Origin: Chaetorhynchus papuensis
Lineage: Eukaryota; Chordata; Aves; Passeriformes; Rhipiduridae
Direction: 5' to 3'
Assembly: GCA_013396525.1 (NCBI GenBank)
Contig: VWYX01000384.1
Span: forward strand, 124,001-188,000
Length of the DNA stretch: 64,000 nucleotides
Shown: in pieces, positions 1 through 13,000 of the stretch
Layout: every line of letters begins with the position of its first letter
Position numbering within the stretch: position 1 is the stretch's first letter
Translations under genes and position numbers: made by a program
The notes under the pieces: generated by a model
Database searches by the model: none
The model's input: the letters and a program-made list of their open reading frames with translations, nothing else
Told to the model about the DNA's origin: nothing

Positions 1-3000
1 TTGTTCCCAGATGGTGCAAACTGTAAGGTTTATTCCCAGTAGGCAAATAGGAGCTGTCACCTGCAGTGCAAACATCAGTGTAAACCCCTGGTGTGCAGCA
101 TTCAACACAAAACAGATACTGGCAAGATTGTCTTTGTACAGACAAGCAGGAAGGAAAAGCAAACACACTCTGCTTATACTCATTTACACATTATGTTGCC
201 ATAAGCTTTCTCCAAATATTATGTAGATGGAAAAGTAGACCTCATGCTGCTGTAAATCAGTAGCTGTGCTGTGGCGGCAGGAGAAAACAGTTAAGGGATT
301 CAGTTTTCTTCCAAGAAAAAGCATACTTTTCAATTCCATCTGAATCAGGGCCAAAGGAATATTCCTTATCTGGCTGCAATAAGCGTTCTTTCAAGCAGGG
401 ATATATGACCATCACACTCTGCTCAGGAAAGGTCTGTGCTGCCAGGACGTGGAGAGGGGATTAATCCATAGGATATGGGTGCCTCTTAGACCAAGAGACC
501 CTGAGGGACTTAGGCACCCACCCCCATTGCATTTTAAAGGGCATTGGGTTCTTGCAGCCTCACAACCTAGGAGTTCCTTCAAGTTTCTCTTCATAAACAG
601 CAGTTTGTATTTTTATTAAGGAAACCGCAGATGAACTTTGTGCCTGGGAATATTACCACACACATCCTGAGCTGGAAATTACTGAGAAGGAATTAGGGTT
701 TCCAAATTTATGCATTACTGCAAAAATTGCTGCTACACAACAACATCACTGTCTTCGTGTCTACAGTTATTTTTCTTGCACTGGAAAAAAATGAACACTG
801 TAAGAAAGAATAATCAGAGAAGAGAATTGATTTGGTTGCACCAAACAAAACCTTAGTATGCAAAGCATGACAGCACAACTCGACAGAGAGAGCTGTGATT
901 AACGGCAGGGCAGGATTTAGAACTCCTTTTCTTTGTTCCGTATTGACTCCCAAAATTAAGAGGTAGACAGAACAGCTCCTTTGTCTCTACTACATTCTCT
1001 CATGAAGTGAAGTCTGCTCAGTGTTCACTGTTTCAGGGAATCTGTCTTTTGAACAGGATAGACTGCATCCTAAATAAGTGGTGATAAAATCTACAAGTAG
1101 AATTTTATGCAGCATTTCATGTGACCCCACACTGCAGAATGTGAACATCACCATCCTCTCCACCACTTTTCATATACAACCATTTCTCTCAAGTGAACCC
1201 CTGCATCCCTTTACCCTGTGTTATTTCTCAGCTTGTCTGCAGTCAACTTCCAGGTCTCTACAGTCTGCTTCAGTGGGTGCTGGATTAACCATGTCCTGGA
1301 TGCAGAGACAGAGGCTGTTTCAACAGAAGGACAGATTAGGTCATCATAAATAAGCTTTATTATTTCATGGGCAACTTGTCCATATTAACTATTCTGCTCC
1401 AGAAAGTGCTGACCAGACTCAGTACACAAGTGAATGACTTGTGCTGAATCTGAGTTAAAAAGCCCTATAAGGCACAAACTGGATATGTGAAGGAACTCCA
1501 GCTCTCCCAAAACATATTAAGGGCAATGCAGAAGCTTCTTGGCTCTGAAGGAGTCACCCAATGGCATTGCCAGCATTAAGATGAGTATAAATAAGCCCAA
1601 CTTTACTCCAGCAACTCTTTCCAAACCATGCAGATGTCTGCACTTGATTTGCCACATTTAAGCTATGTCTTCCTCTGGATTTATGCCTGATATGTTCTTT
1701 AAAATTGTATTATCCTGACTTTCTATTATCTAGACATTGTAACCTCCCATTGGTAATAGATATTTCATTGCATCTGAAAGCTTTTTGTGGTTTATTTTAA
1801 CTTAAAGACAACTGATTCTCCCAGTGTCTGTTCAGAGCTATCCTTTCTTTGCACTGACTCGAGTCCACATGTTTAATGGGATGCTAGTTGGAAGACATAA
1901 GGTATTTTGGTACTGATGTTTTCCAGCTTCTCCTATGAAAGATCACCCACTTTGCACAGCCTAATTTTGTATGAAGGAGAAGAAAGAGAGAAAAATACAG
2001 AAGAAATACAGAGAAGAACATGCCCAGGATTCTGCAGCACACAGGTAAAACAAGACCAAAACTCTGACTCCAGGCTCTGCTCCAATGCATATTTAATCAT
2101 TTTATGTAAAACATGAAAGCTGGCACAGGAAGGATTTAGAGGGCTTCCAGCCCAGAAAATTCTGGCACTTTTCTGGAATGTGGTAAATATGGGGCAGTGA
2201 AGGTCTTTGAAGTCAAGCAGGGTGTGTGCTTCAGTGCAAGGCTCCTGAGGAAAAGCAGAGCTCCTCTTCCTTACCCTGGTCAATCGTGCAGGGAGGGGAG
2301 AGGAAAAAGAGGCTGAGTGTGCTCTGAGGAGAAACCTCACTGCAGCCAGAGAACAAGGTAAGTGTGTTCCACTGCCCCTCTTGAGAACCATGACAGGACC
2401 TCGATAAGAGGCAAAAAACTTCATACTTCAGGCACTGGGAACACGTGCTCAGCAAAAGTCTTTAGGGAGTCTAAGGACTTTAGCTGGGGACACTGAAGTA
2501 CCAAAATGTAACATGCAATGTTTAGGATCCTGACAGCAGTCCGGTCATTTGAAGGAAACAGCCTTCCATACACTCACTGTGGACAGGAAATACTAACAAA
2601 CCAGGGTCAAATCTGCTTCCCTCTGTTTGGGGCATATTCAGGTAATTTTACTGCCACATAACTTCTATTTATTCCCCTAAATGGATCTGCTGAAAGTCTT
2701 TATGCTGATATATTTGTAGACCAAGGAAGGCCTCTCTAAAACACTTTTTCATAGGAGGGCAGGAAGGTATAAACAGATCAACTCAGGCAAATCCTTTTTT
2801 TTGCCGAAACTGGACTTCTTAAATCATGTTTTGGGCTTAAGAAAAATGCCTCTACGTTCTTATTCTGAGTGCCTCTGATCCTCTTTGTGGATGAAACACA
2901 CAAGATGAATTAGTGTGTTCTGCATCTGGAGCAAGTCTCCATTCAGTTGCCAAACACAGGTACCCAACAACAATGGAGTATCCCATGGTACTGGAGATAT

Positions 3001-4220
3001 TTATTTCCACAGGATAAATGGGTATAGAACAGAACTTTTGACAGATATGCAGCCTTCTGGAGCAGCACGTGCAGGTTAGTAAACTGTCCTGCAGTGCCAC
3101 TTTCCCTATAAAATGTAACTCAATCACACTGAATGCATGAAGGCAAAAAGTCTGCCACATGTGGAAGATCCAATTCAAACAACCTTTAAATAAGCAACAT
3201 AAAACAACCAAGGACTTCTATTTTATTTCAATTATTGCCATGTAAACTATTTCTAAGTGTAGAACATTAAGTCATAAAAATATTTGTTTGAATGTATTTA
3301 CAAAAACCCGCAAATTTTATCCAAAGTAGAAAGAGTAAAGTTTTCCTTGAGTAAGACAAGTAGAATCATGTCCTTAGACTTGCACTGTTAAACTGAAAAC
3401 ACATGCACTGATGATAAGAATGCTGATTAATAAAATATAAACAGCAAGCAAGTCCTGCCATCTTGGGAGTACACGTTCTTTGTACAAAATCTACTATTTC
3501 ATTGTCCAACACAAAAACATCAAATACCTTAATTTTTCAACATCAAGCACAACTTCGTATTTTACCAATGCTGATTTGAATCCTGAACTTGAAAATGAAT
3601 TTGTGTTTTACACGGGCTTCCTTAACACCACTAAGGGTAACTCATCTTTAGGAAAAAATGAAGGCATAACCCAGCCAAAGGCAGGTGCGAAGCCATTTGC
3701 CTTTATACCCAAACATTTCAAGAGGCCAACACACAGCTCTGAGAATGGAAAGATGCCAGATGGAGGCCAAAGCTTTTAAGCCTTTTGTTGAACTGAACCT
3801 ATTTAGGCACCATTTCTTCTGCCACACAGGCTTGTAGCCCAAGTTAATCACCCTGCCATTTCACTTGTTTAGCCAAATTCCAGCATGCAAACATAAAAAA
3901 TAAAACCTTATGTATTACTAAATATAGCAGAAGTCCCATCTACGGTTTTAATTAGCTACAGAAATATATAATTTCAATCTAAGCTCTTTAGACAACATCA
4001 GGTACATCTTAGCAAGCTGGACTTTGTAAGTTTAAGTTTGCTTTCCATTTCATTACGAGCAATTCAGTTATTTTTCCTTAAAAACAGTTCCATGAATGTT
4101 TTCACTGCTTTGTAAAATTACAGGACTCTCATAAAGAGTTGCTAAACTGAATTCTAAGGCTACAGCTGTACAATGTAGAGAAAACATAGTGAAATTAGGC
4201 ATTCTGCACTGAATTCTGTC

Positions 4221-4246
4221 TATACATGCATGTATGTGTGTGTGTG
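4221..4246. repeat. Short (TG)n microsatellite with ATGC-rich flank
   Basis: An alternating purine-pyrimidine tract begins as TATACATGCATG and passes into a short uninterrupted TG run ending at 4246. It is a small, ordinary vertebrate microsatellite; alternating tracts of this kind can adopt Z-DNA, but this one is short. No gene is adjacent. Confidence 0.7.
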
Positions 4247-5430
4247 ATTATGCACATACAGAAGCATGAACAGTAAAAGCTGCTGAAAGGGAAAGCTATT
4301 CTGAAACTGTAGAAGTTGTCCTCAAGCTGTTCTACCTAAGACCCAACAGTGATTCCTATATACTCATTTTTTCATGTGGAATAAACTATATGAAGTGAAT
4401 GGTGACATACGGTTACTGACACTTCCATATAAAACAGAATGTACACAGTAAAGTATTTCTAGCAACCAACCATTTCCACATCTAGGAAAATCCTGATCCA
4501 ACTGTAAAAAGTCATCTGAAGGAATGTGATGGATGGACAATGACTTGAACTATTTAAAACTGCACTGAAAAACTTCTGAAGGATTTACTTTTAAGTAATA
4601 GTGTAGAACAATCTGTTTCTTTTTACTTATTTTCAGGCAGCTGTCTTAGGAGTGTGGTCCTGTTGAGACCTTTGTCCAGACCTGAGCCTTGAAACAGCTC
4701 ACCAAAGATCTGTACTAAGCCTCCAGGCATTTCTCTCTTTTATGTACTGAAAAAACCAGAGCTACTCACACTGCACCAGCTGCTAAGCACCAGAATCTGG
4801 CTGCACTGAATTCAGCCTTAGGAAACTTAAGAAATCATTTTCACCTCAGCTATAAATCCAGTCTTTAGATTGAGTCAATTAAGGATTTGATGTTCAGCAC
4901 GTCCAAATGAAGGACTGAGCAGTGTGGCTTGCCAGTAATAACCCAATATATTGCAAGATAATAAAGTATCTTGTGAATACCAGAAAGCTCAATTATATTA
5001 AAAGCCTTCAGCTTAAGAAAGGCTATTTCCTTGATTTCTGTCTCTATTTAATTTTCAGGCTGCAACAGTAACTACTTCGTCATGTGCTGGTTGATTTCCT
5101 ATGAGCATTAAAGTACACAGTAAGTCAGACATGGCCATTTCAAAGATGCAAACAGGGAGGCAGAGTCACCCTACGCCAAGTTGTCCTGGAAATGTACATA
5201 AAATACAGTTTAATCATCATCATGATATAAGTAGAAGGATTTATGAATTTAGCTAGGTTTTATTAACCATTGGTCTCCTAATTCTGAAATCTAATAACTA
5301 CTCTAAAATGTACACAGGAATTTTAATAATTTTCCTGTTAATAAGTGAGAGAATTTCAACCTGTTAAAGTGCATTATTGCATTCCTTTTAGCTAATTCAT
5401 TTTAGTGCAGTTGTATGTAGTTACAACAGG

Positions 5431-5450
5431 AAAAAAAAAAAAGAAAGAAA
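5431..5450. repeat. A-rich simple repeat
   Basis: Twelve consecutive A residues are followed by a GAAAGAAA segment. I see no element body upstream that would make this the tail of a retroposon, so I call it a simple A-rich tract. Confidence 0.7.
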
Positions 5451-6776
5451 ATGTGCCCTCAAAAGATAGAAAAGAAAGTTTCAAAATTTGACATTTCTTT
5501 CAAGCTTTAGTCCCATGCAAACTTGGACTCACCTATTAGGAACTCACTGAATTTCAAAAGATATTTCTGTGACCAATCACCCAGTGAGATTTCAAAATCA
5601 AATGTATAAGTGTATAAAAATAATATCGTTTTTTATTATTCTGTTGAATGCCTCCAAAATCCATATCTGAATTCTCAAGGAATCAATGCTTAAAGTAAAA
5701 GCATGTTCCTGTGTATTTCTCATATATTTCTCTTGCTTCTTGCTCCCCTGAAATGGGGGGAACTGAAATGAATTAAAGCACCCATGTCCCTTCTGTGTAC
5801 TCAGTTACAAAGTCTTATATTCCTCTACCTTTTCTTACAGCTGAGCCTGACTCCTCATTTTGCTTCTGATCATTCCACTCCCAGGTCACTGAGTTCTGAT
5901 TCCCCCCAAAACACAAAAGATGATGGGTATAGTAGGGTACCACACTGGTGGATTTATAAATGAAAATTATTTTGAGTACCCGAGGTGCAAGAAGTTATTC
6001 CAGTGCAATGTTTCAAAAGGTTTCTACCTTATATTTACATTTGTATTTTCTAATTCTTATACAGTCAACTACAACAGTGAGCTGGATGAACAATAAAAAC
6101 ACAAATACAAAGCTGTTAGGCATCAGCACAAACTCTGATAAAACTTAGAAGTTTGTTATAATAGTGGGCTGTGGTTCTGCATAACTAAAATAACCACAAC
6201 ATCTTAGAGCAGACCACTAAGCACATTTCCCATCAGAAAAGAGCCTTTGGCCTGACAGATCACCACAAAAGCCATATAAAGCAATTCCATTCAGAGTTAA
6301 CTTCAATGTTATTATAAAAATCCAGCTTTCCTATCCACAGAGAGAAGTCCTCTCACTCCCAGATAGCAAGAGGGTAAGAACCAGCCTAGCACAGCCTCGA
6401 GGGTTTGGAGAGACAAAAGCAGGTTGCTGCTGCCTGGACTGGCTCTGACACCTAAACATGGCTGTTGTGCACATTCAGAACACGGCAAGCAAAGAGAAGG
6501 GCTGAAGCAGGTAATTACAGAAAGCATCTCATGCCTTCCCACAGTTCATAAACCACGACAAGTTCTCCCCAAATTTGACAAAAAGTCAGCAAAGGCTAAA
6601 TCTACTACAGCACAAGGAACCTTAACACCAGGCCGTAGAAAGATGGATCTTTGTAACGCCAGTAAAAACACCGACCTTTCAGAAGAAATCTGCTTTACAT
6701 GTACCACAGTGAGAGCAACAGGGCTAAAACAACTGTCTCAGACCTTTGCAAATGTTTACTTTCACATGTATGAAAC

Positions 6777-6948
6777 TCAGGTTGCAGTGATTTGCTCTGC
6801 TTCTTCAAGATAGTTTGCAGCATGCTGTGCTCTTATCAGCACATCTGTTAATATTAGTAACCAGTTATTAGCAAAACATGGCACCATGACAGGCATTTTG
6901 GCTGTCTTGGAATGGTCTTTATCCAAGTCCAGGCAGTCCAACATTCTG
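6777..6948 (-). other. Possible minus-strand exon (unproven)
   Basis: On the minus strand a very long T-rich tract (complement of 6965-7014) is followed by CCTCTCATTTTACCAG and a second CAG three bases later, giving a NAGNAG-type 3' splice acceptor at about 6946-6951. Just inside lies an ATG at 6944 that opens a frame of 55 codons ending with a stop at 6777-6779. The peptide begins MLDCLDLDKD and ends with EEAEQITAT; I do not recognise it. The acceptor is well formed, but long poly-T followed by AG is common by chance in vertebrate introns. I cannot pair it with a good donor or another exon. It could be a non-coding RNA exon or nothing at all. Confidence 0.15.
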
Positions 6949-6964
6949 CTGGTAAAATGAGAGG

Positions 6965-6982
6965 AAAAAAAAAAAAAAAAAA

Positions 6983-7014
<32 letters not shown>
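6965..7014 (+). repeat. Double poly-A tract (A22-GT-A26)
   Basis: There are 22 A residues at 6965-6986, then GT, then 26 A residues at 6989-7014. It is the longest homopolymer region in the window. Birds have few poly-A-tailed retroposons (CR1 does not end in poly-A), so this could be the tail of a processed gene copy or a simple expansion. I recognise no retrocopied gene upstream, and there are no clear target-site duplications. Confidence 0.85.
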
Positions 7015-10000
7015 GCACTTCGAGATGCAATATAATGGGCAGAAGATTTCAGAAAAGAAATAAAACAGCTATTTTTATACATTTTAACAGGGAAAAACAC
7101 TTCAGTTTTGTTGCTGGCAATTTTATTTTCCATTTGGTTTTGAATACATGTAAATAAGGCCATAGCTCAGAACAAAGAGATGGAGTAGAGCTGAGAAAAC
7201 AGGGCAATGTGTAAGCTCCTCTTTGATGTCGAGCGGTTCACTCAACAGGCAGTTCAGTTTGTCCAGGATCCAACTTTAACAGCAGCTTGATCAAATTCAC
7301 ATGTAGTGAACCTGTCCCCTGGGTGTATTACTGGCTGCTGAGGGATTGATCAGGAAAGCAAACTTCTTACCTGTTTTGTCACCAGCATTCTCTTGTGTAT
7401 CTGCTCCACTGTTTCCTATCACCCGTGTGTGTAACTGCCCCTAGAACGTCAGAAAGAAGTGCAGTTAAACCAGTGTTCTTTACATTTTTTACTAGGCTTC
7501 TGCTTTCAAAAACAGATTGGAAATTTGCCAATCAGATGCAAAGAAAGCTTAGAGAAACTAAATAATACCTATGGCTGTAGTAGAATGATCAAAATATTTT
7601 CCATGGTTCACAATCTACAGCTGTTGGCAAACAGTGAATATAACATATAAATACCCCCTATAAGAGATGTATCTTTATTTAAAACTTCATTCTTATATAA
7701 ATAAAGTATTTCAGGAAAGTAATGTCAAATTGTTAACAGTGATATGAAGCAGTCTCCATGTGTCATTTATTCCTATTTCCATGCAAAAATGTTGAAAGAT
7801 CTAAAACATTCTTGGCTTCTAAAGAAGAAACCATATTGGATTTTTCAGCTATTTCCTTTGGGAGGACATTAAAGTCAACCCTGAGACATCAACAGGACGT
7901 CGAAGGAAAAGGAATGGTAAGAGAGAAATCACAAAAAGAAATGATGATAGTTGTGGGGGTCTTGAAAGTTAGATAAACATTTCATGATTTAGCTGGCTTA
8001 AAGACATTAGCCTTGCTGTTGCCTGTAACAGTACTACACTGCAGTCATCCTTTGTACAAATGATATCAGACTATCTATTTTACTCTATCCCAATTAAAAA
8101 GTTCATGTTTCTTTTCCACCAAGACTTGCTGATAATAAGAAAAAGGAAATATTGAAAACAGCTTTTGAAGGTAACTTCAAAGTTTTCTTTTTGGCTGATA
8201 ACATAAGATTTTTCTCCCACCAGTTCACCCAACCCCACCCTTCTTGTCAGCTCTTAAACATATTTTTCAACTATTCCTCTATTCATTGTTTATTACATTT
8301 TCTCCATTTCCTCTTCTAGAACTTCTCTTGCCTATTAACCAGAGACTCTTCTTCCATTTTATAACTTTTTATAAACTATCTGCTTTTCTGTCAGTTAGTC
8401 CTAACCATGGTCATGGTCCTTCTAATCATCAGATGGCTCATGTTAGAAAACAGAAACACCCTATTTCCATGAACTGGAGATTACCTAGGGAAAATGCAAC
8501 CCTAAATAAAGCAAAAATGATGTATTTTTCATTACATCTTTCAACTGTGAAAGAATGGCAAGCTTTTTTCATGCTTGGCTCAGCAACAAGAAACCAGTAG
8601 GTAACTTACTATTATTCTTATACTGGGTAGATAAATTCAAAAAGTTTGGGGTTTTTAATTCTTTTTTAAACAATCTTTAATTGCTGTGGCAAATTGACTC
8701 TATTGTTCAACAGAACAAGCATTAAGTGGATTGCTTTGCTCATGGAAAAGGAAAGGTTGTGCAGAAGCAGGTGGAGTTGAGTCAGAAACTGGGATGAGAG
8801 GGGAAGCAGCTTTCCAGCAGAGGGAGAGGCAGGTCATACCAGACTTGGGAGGGCCAAACATCAGCAACAGCTGGCATATAAATCCTCCAGAACCCAGTGG
8901 TAACTTTTTGGGACACTTGCATAATCAGCGTAGGCAGAGAAGGCATAAGTGGTTTCCAGAAGTCTAACTAAGCATCTTAGCTAAGCCCTGAGCCAGAGGA
9001 TGAGATTTAGGTCAGAATACCTCTGGGGAAAATGAAGCAGGTTAGAAAGATCACTCTTGTTTTGGATGCTCTCTGGAGGAAAAGGCCTTTATTTTCCAGA
9101 ATATTTTGAAGGACAAATTCTCTAACACCTTGGACAAGAACCACAATGACCCAGGAGCATCAGTCTGACTGGCCCCAAATCGCACCTCAGATATCTTTTG
9201 ATTTTTTTGTGGCCTAGTGGAAATCTAATAACTTTCAGCCATCCAAACCAACCATCTGCACAGGATGATCATCAGCCATGTATTCCGTGCCAGCTGGCCA
9301 AGCATAGCCTACACACCTCAGTCTATCTGTACTTTTCCTTTCTCTTGAGCAACATTTGTCATGTAATATGAGGAAACCAGCTTGGTTTTTAAGGCTAGAT
9401 CCAACCTCATCAAAGTAAACACAAGACTTTCCAATGACCTCAGTGGAATTTGGATACGGCCCTTCACCTTCTTCTGTCTTTGAAATATAGATGAAGATTT
9501 TGAAAAGTCCTCTGTGTCTCTGCATATCTTTTCAGCATCTAAGCCTAGTACCTCTGTTTACACAGAGCTGGGTGGCTCGCTGCTTCTCTTTCCATCTTCT
9601 TTTTTTGTTGTTGTTTTACTAATATATTAAATCCTTTAAACAGAGGCTTAGCATACTTAATTTGTTTCCCTTTACTGACCTGAGCTTTTGAAAACCAGAT
9701 GTTACTCCTGAGCCACACCTCTGTGTAATTCACACATCATATCAACAGAACAGCACTGCTCCTGTTGCTGGACAAAACAGCTGAGTGACCAGGTCTGTAC
9801 CTGCCACAGACAGACTCCACTTTTAGGAAAAAAATAATAAATAAAATAAACACTTATCTTTATTGATTTTTTTGAAATTGTACCGAAAAACTCCTGGATT
9901 ATTGAGGCCAGCATCCATGGCAACATAATATTTGCAGGCTCGCATCATAAAGAAGATGTAAATGACTGTGTGACTTCAAAACAAGAGTCTGATTCCTTCA

Positions 10001-13000
10001 AGCAGGGAAGTCACAAGACACATGCTTCAACAGGTATAAAGCCAATTAAGGTATGTGACTCTGCTTATCCCTAAGTTGATGTATCTGATATGAATCTGAA
10101 GGATATAATATTGGCTGTCCTTTTCTCCCACTTCCCTCCCTAAACCACTTGAGATAAAAAATTTTAAAATATATTTATTTCTGTTTTAAACATACATAAG
10201 TAAAACAGGAGTAATTCTGGAACACGTCTTTATTCTGAGAGCTGTTTCATGCTGACCACATTTCAGGTTTATTTCCTTTCTCTCTCTGCCCAGCTACACC
10301 TCTCTGATCCCTATGGGTACACTCTTCTGATCCCCATTGGAATTCTGGCCTGACACAATATCTGACCACTGTCCTGCTACCAAAGATGTCTGAACAAGTG
10401 GCACACCTAACAGAACACGTCTTCAGACTGCTGGGGGGAGGTGGAACCGCATACAGCTCTTCACCATGTTTCTATTCCTCAGCCATCTGTCACCTGCCTT
10501 TCCTCAGGTGATCACTCCCAGCTCTTCAGGCACCCTCAGCTTTGTTCAAGGGAAGGATGCAGCAACAGTCCTCTTCCTACAGCAAGGATCAATATAAGAC
10601 TTCCCACAAAACGTTCCCTCCAGCATTTCTGCTGAGGGATGATCTGTTTTTATCTTCAGAAGCAGGGCTGCCTTCTCTGCAGTTTAGTTTTCACCTTTGT
10701 TCTTATTTCACTCATCTCGTTTGGGGGAATGCATAGAAACAGAATTTTCTGAACTACATTAAATAGTACAGGCTTCACAATTTCTCTCTACACAAGAATG
10801 TATTTTGGTTTCATCTGGAATCACAAATCCACTGAAGGACAGATATGTCCCAAACTAAAGTCACCTAAACCAACCAGTGCTCCCTGATATGGACACTTAA
10901 AAGATTACTGGGGTGCAGTGCCCAGTCATGAATGCAACCTTAGCCCTCAGTAAATGCAAGGTAGTTGTGCATGGTTTGTCTGTACATCAAAACACATATT
11001 CTTCAATATTTCATTAAAAATATTTTTTTAACCTCCTATTTTAAACTTTTTAGGACAAGAGTCTTGTATATTTATATCAATTAAATATGTTAATATCAAT
11101 TATTATGTATATATAATAATAAACATAATAGATTTCTGATCTTATTTATGAGACTAACTGCAGAGCAGTGGAATTACCAGACTCCCTATTGTAATAAAAT
11201 AAAGCTCTTGTAATCTAATAGATTAGAAAGAGACTAAGACATGCTTCAAAACATCAGTTAACCAAATGTTAAATCAATGGATTTCCAACCAAAGCTTTTT
11301 TCCCATGCATCATCACATTATCTTATCTGGTCCCTTAACTGAAAAAATTATTCAAAAAGCTCCTAAACACTAATTGGATCATGAGCTCCAGACCACAGAA
11401 CAGTGAAACTTGGGCCACAGTCAGAAAGGGCTACCCTTCAGTGCTTGAACTTTGTTAGCAGCTGGCTCTGCAGAATTTTCAAGAGGATTTCATTTTTCTT
11501 CCACATTCCTCAAAAATGTCTGTTTCTTGAAGATCATCAGTTTGTAAATGAAAGGGAAAACAAAGGAATCAACTGTTAACAAAGGAAATATTTTTGTGGT
11601 TTTAAACTCTATTACTAAGGTATTTTATAATCTTCTACCACTGTAGGGAGAATGAATCTTTCTTATCTATTCTGTCAAGACATTCTTCATGGAAGAATTT
11701 GGATATATAATTGGTAGAGAAAACAAAAAATAAAAGCCTAATACTCCTCTGGTTTTCCTGAGGACTGATCCAAAGCTATTACAATTTTCGTGTCAAAATC
11801 CCTTTTGTGTGCAAAATTATGGACTGTGTTATATCAAAGACATGTTAACTGCTCGCCAAAAGCAATAAAAGTCTAGTATTGTTTAAAACACAGAAATAAA
11901 GCAGAAGCTTAGAAGTGAAATAATTGACGCTTTTGGTTAGGAGGTTCAGAACTGAGGCACTTCTAACCTTTGTAGGAGCTGGTGGTACTTAGCATCTTGA
12001 TTTATTAATCACTTATTCCCTAAAACTCATCCCCAAGAAAGAATTTTCAAGTAGTTTTGAGGTGAAGGATCAAATTCAATCTTTGAGCATATGGAAATAA
12101 CTCCAAGTTTTACTATATATTACCCAGCAAAATAACCTAAGTGATCTCAGCCTGCTCTGAAAATGGGACTTGGGTACCCATATTTCATAGACATTAAATA
12201 TTATTCAGGAGGCAAAGGCTTGAAGATATTTTAGAAGTTGTCTACTTGTACATTAACTTATACTTTATTCCAGGCTCTGATTCTTTCTGAAGTTGCGGGT
12301 ATAGGAATTTACAATAAATTATACTCTTGTTATGTAAATTCTGCTAAATGCAACAAACTCCTCTACACAAACATCAGATTTATTCAGTCAGGTTATTCAC
12401 TGTCAACCTAAACAAAGATTTCTCTGAACTATTTACTATTTTCCCCCCAGCTGGACCAGTTGCTGTAATAGAAGATGTTATGTTCTTTTGATCAATGGAC
12501 TGGGCAGACCAACTGTGAAGAGCAGAGAGGAAAATGAGCTCACATGTGTAAGTTGTATTTCTGAAGAAGTATTTCCAGATACATAAAGTTCTTCATCCAT
12601 GCAAAAAGGACATCAATAGTGGTACCTTCTTTAAGTTTCTTTGTGTAACTTTAACAAGGGAAAACAGTCTGTGAAAACAAGATATTATTATTATGGAAGC
12701 ACTAGGAATAGCACATCCATGTTATAGATATACAGGGAAAATTACTGTACAAAAAACCAAATAATAGACATAGAAAAAAAGATTCTAATAACTGGGCTCA
12801 GATGGAATTCTTTATGCTAGAAATTATACAGTATATGCTCTAAAAGATGTATTTCTTGGCTAAATTGCAGCTATAAACAGAAAATATGAATTCATTCTGC
12901 CGTTTGACCTTCGCACTTGAATTTAGTAACGTTCCATAGGAAATTCTTGCTTACAAATCAACACAAGATCAAAATCACATTTCTCATTTCTCTCAATGTT

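Larger units (their letters stand above)
1..6776. other. Gene-free unique DNA, AT-rich
   Basis: I see no supported gene or recognisable interspersed repeat in this stretch. The composition is AT-rich and CpG-poor. Open frames are short (up to about 160 codons), occur on both strands, and show no domain or family I recognise. The only local structure I can point to is a short TG repeat near 4.23 kb and an A-rich run near 5.43 kb, listed separately. The stretch could be intron or intergenic DNA; nothing in it decides between these. Confidence 0.7.

Noticed and set aside
2340..2362. AAG/GTAAGT donor-like site near 2356
   Set aside because: An isolated donor word; no paired acceptor and no recognisable coding frame.
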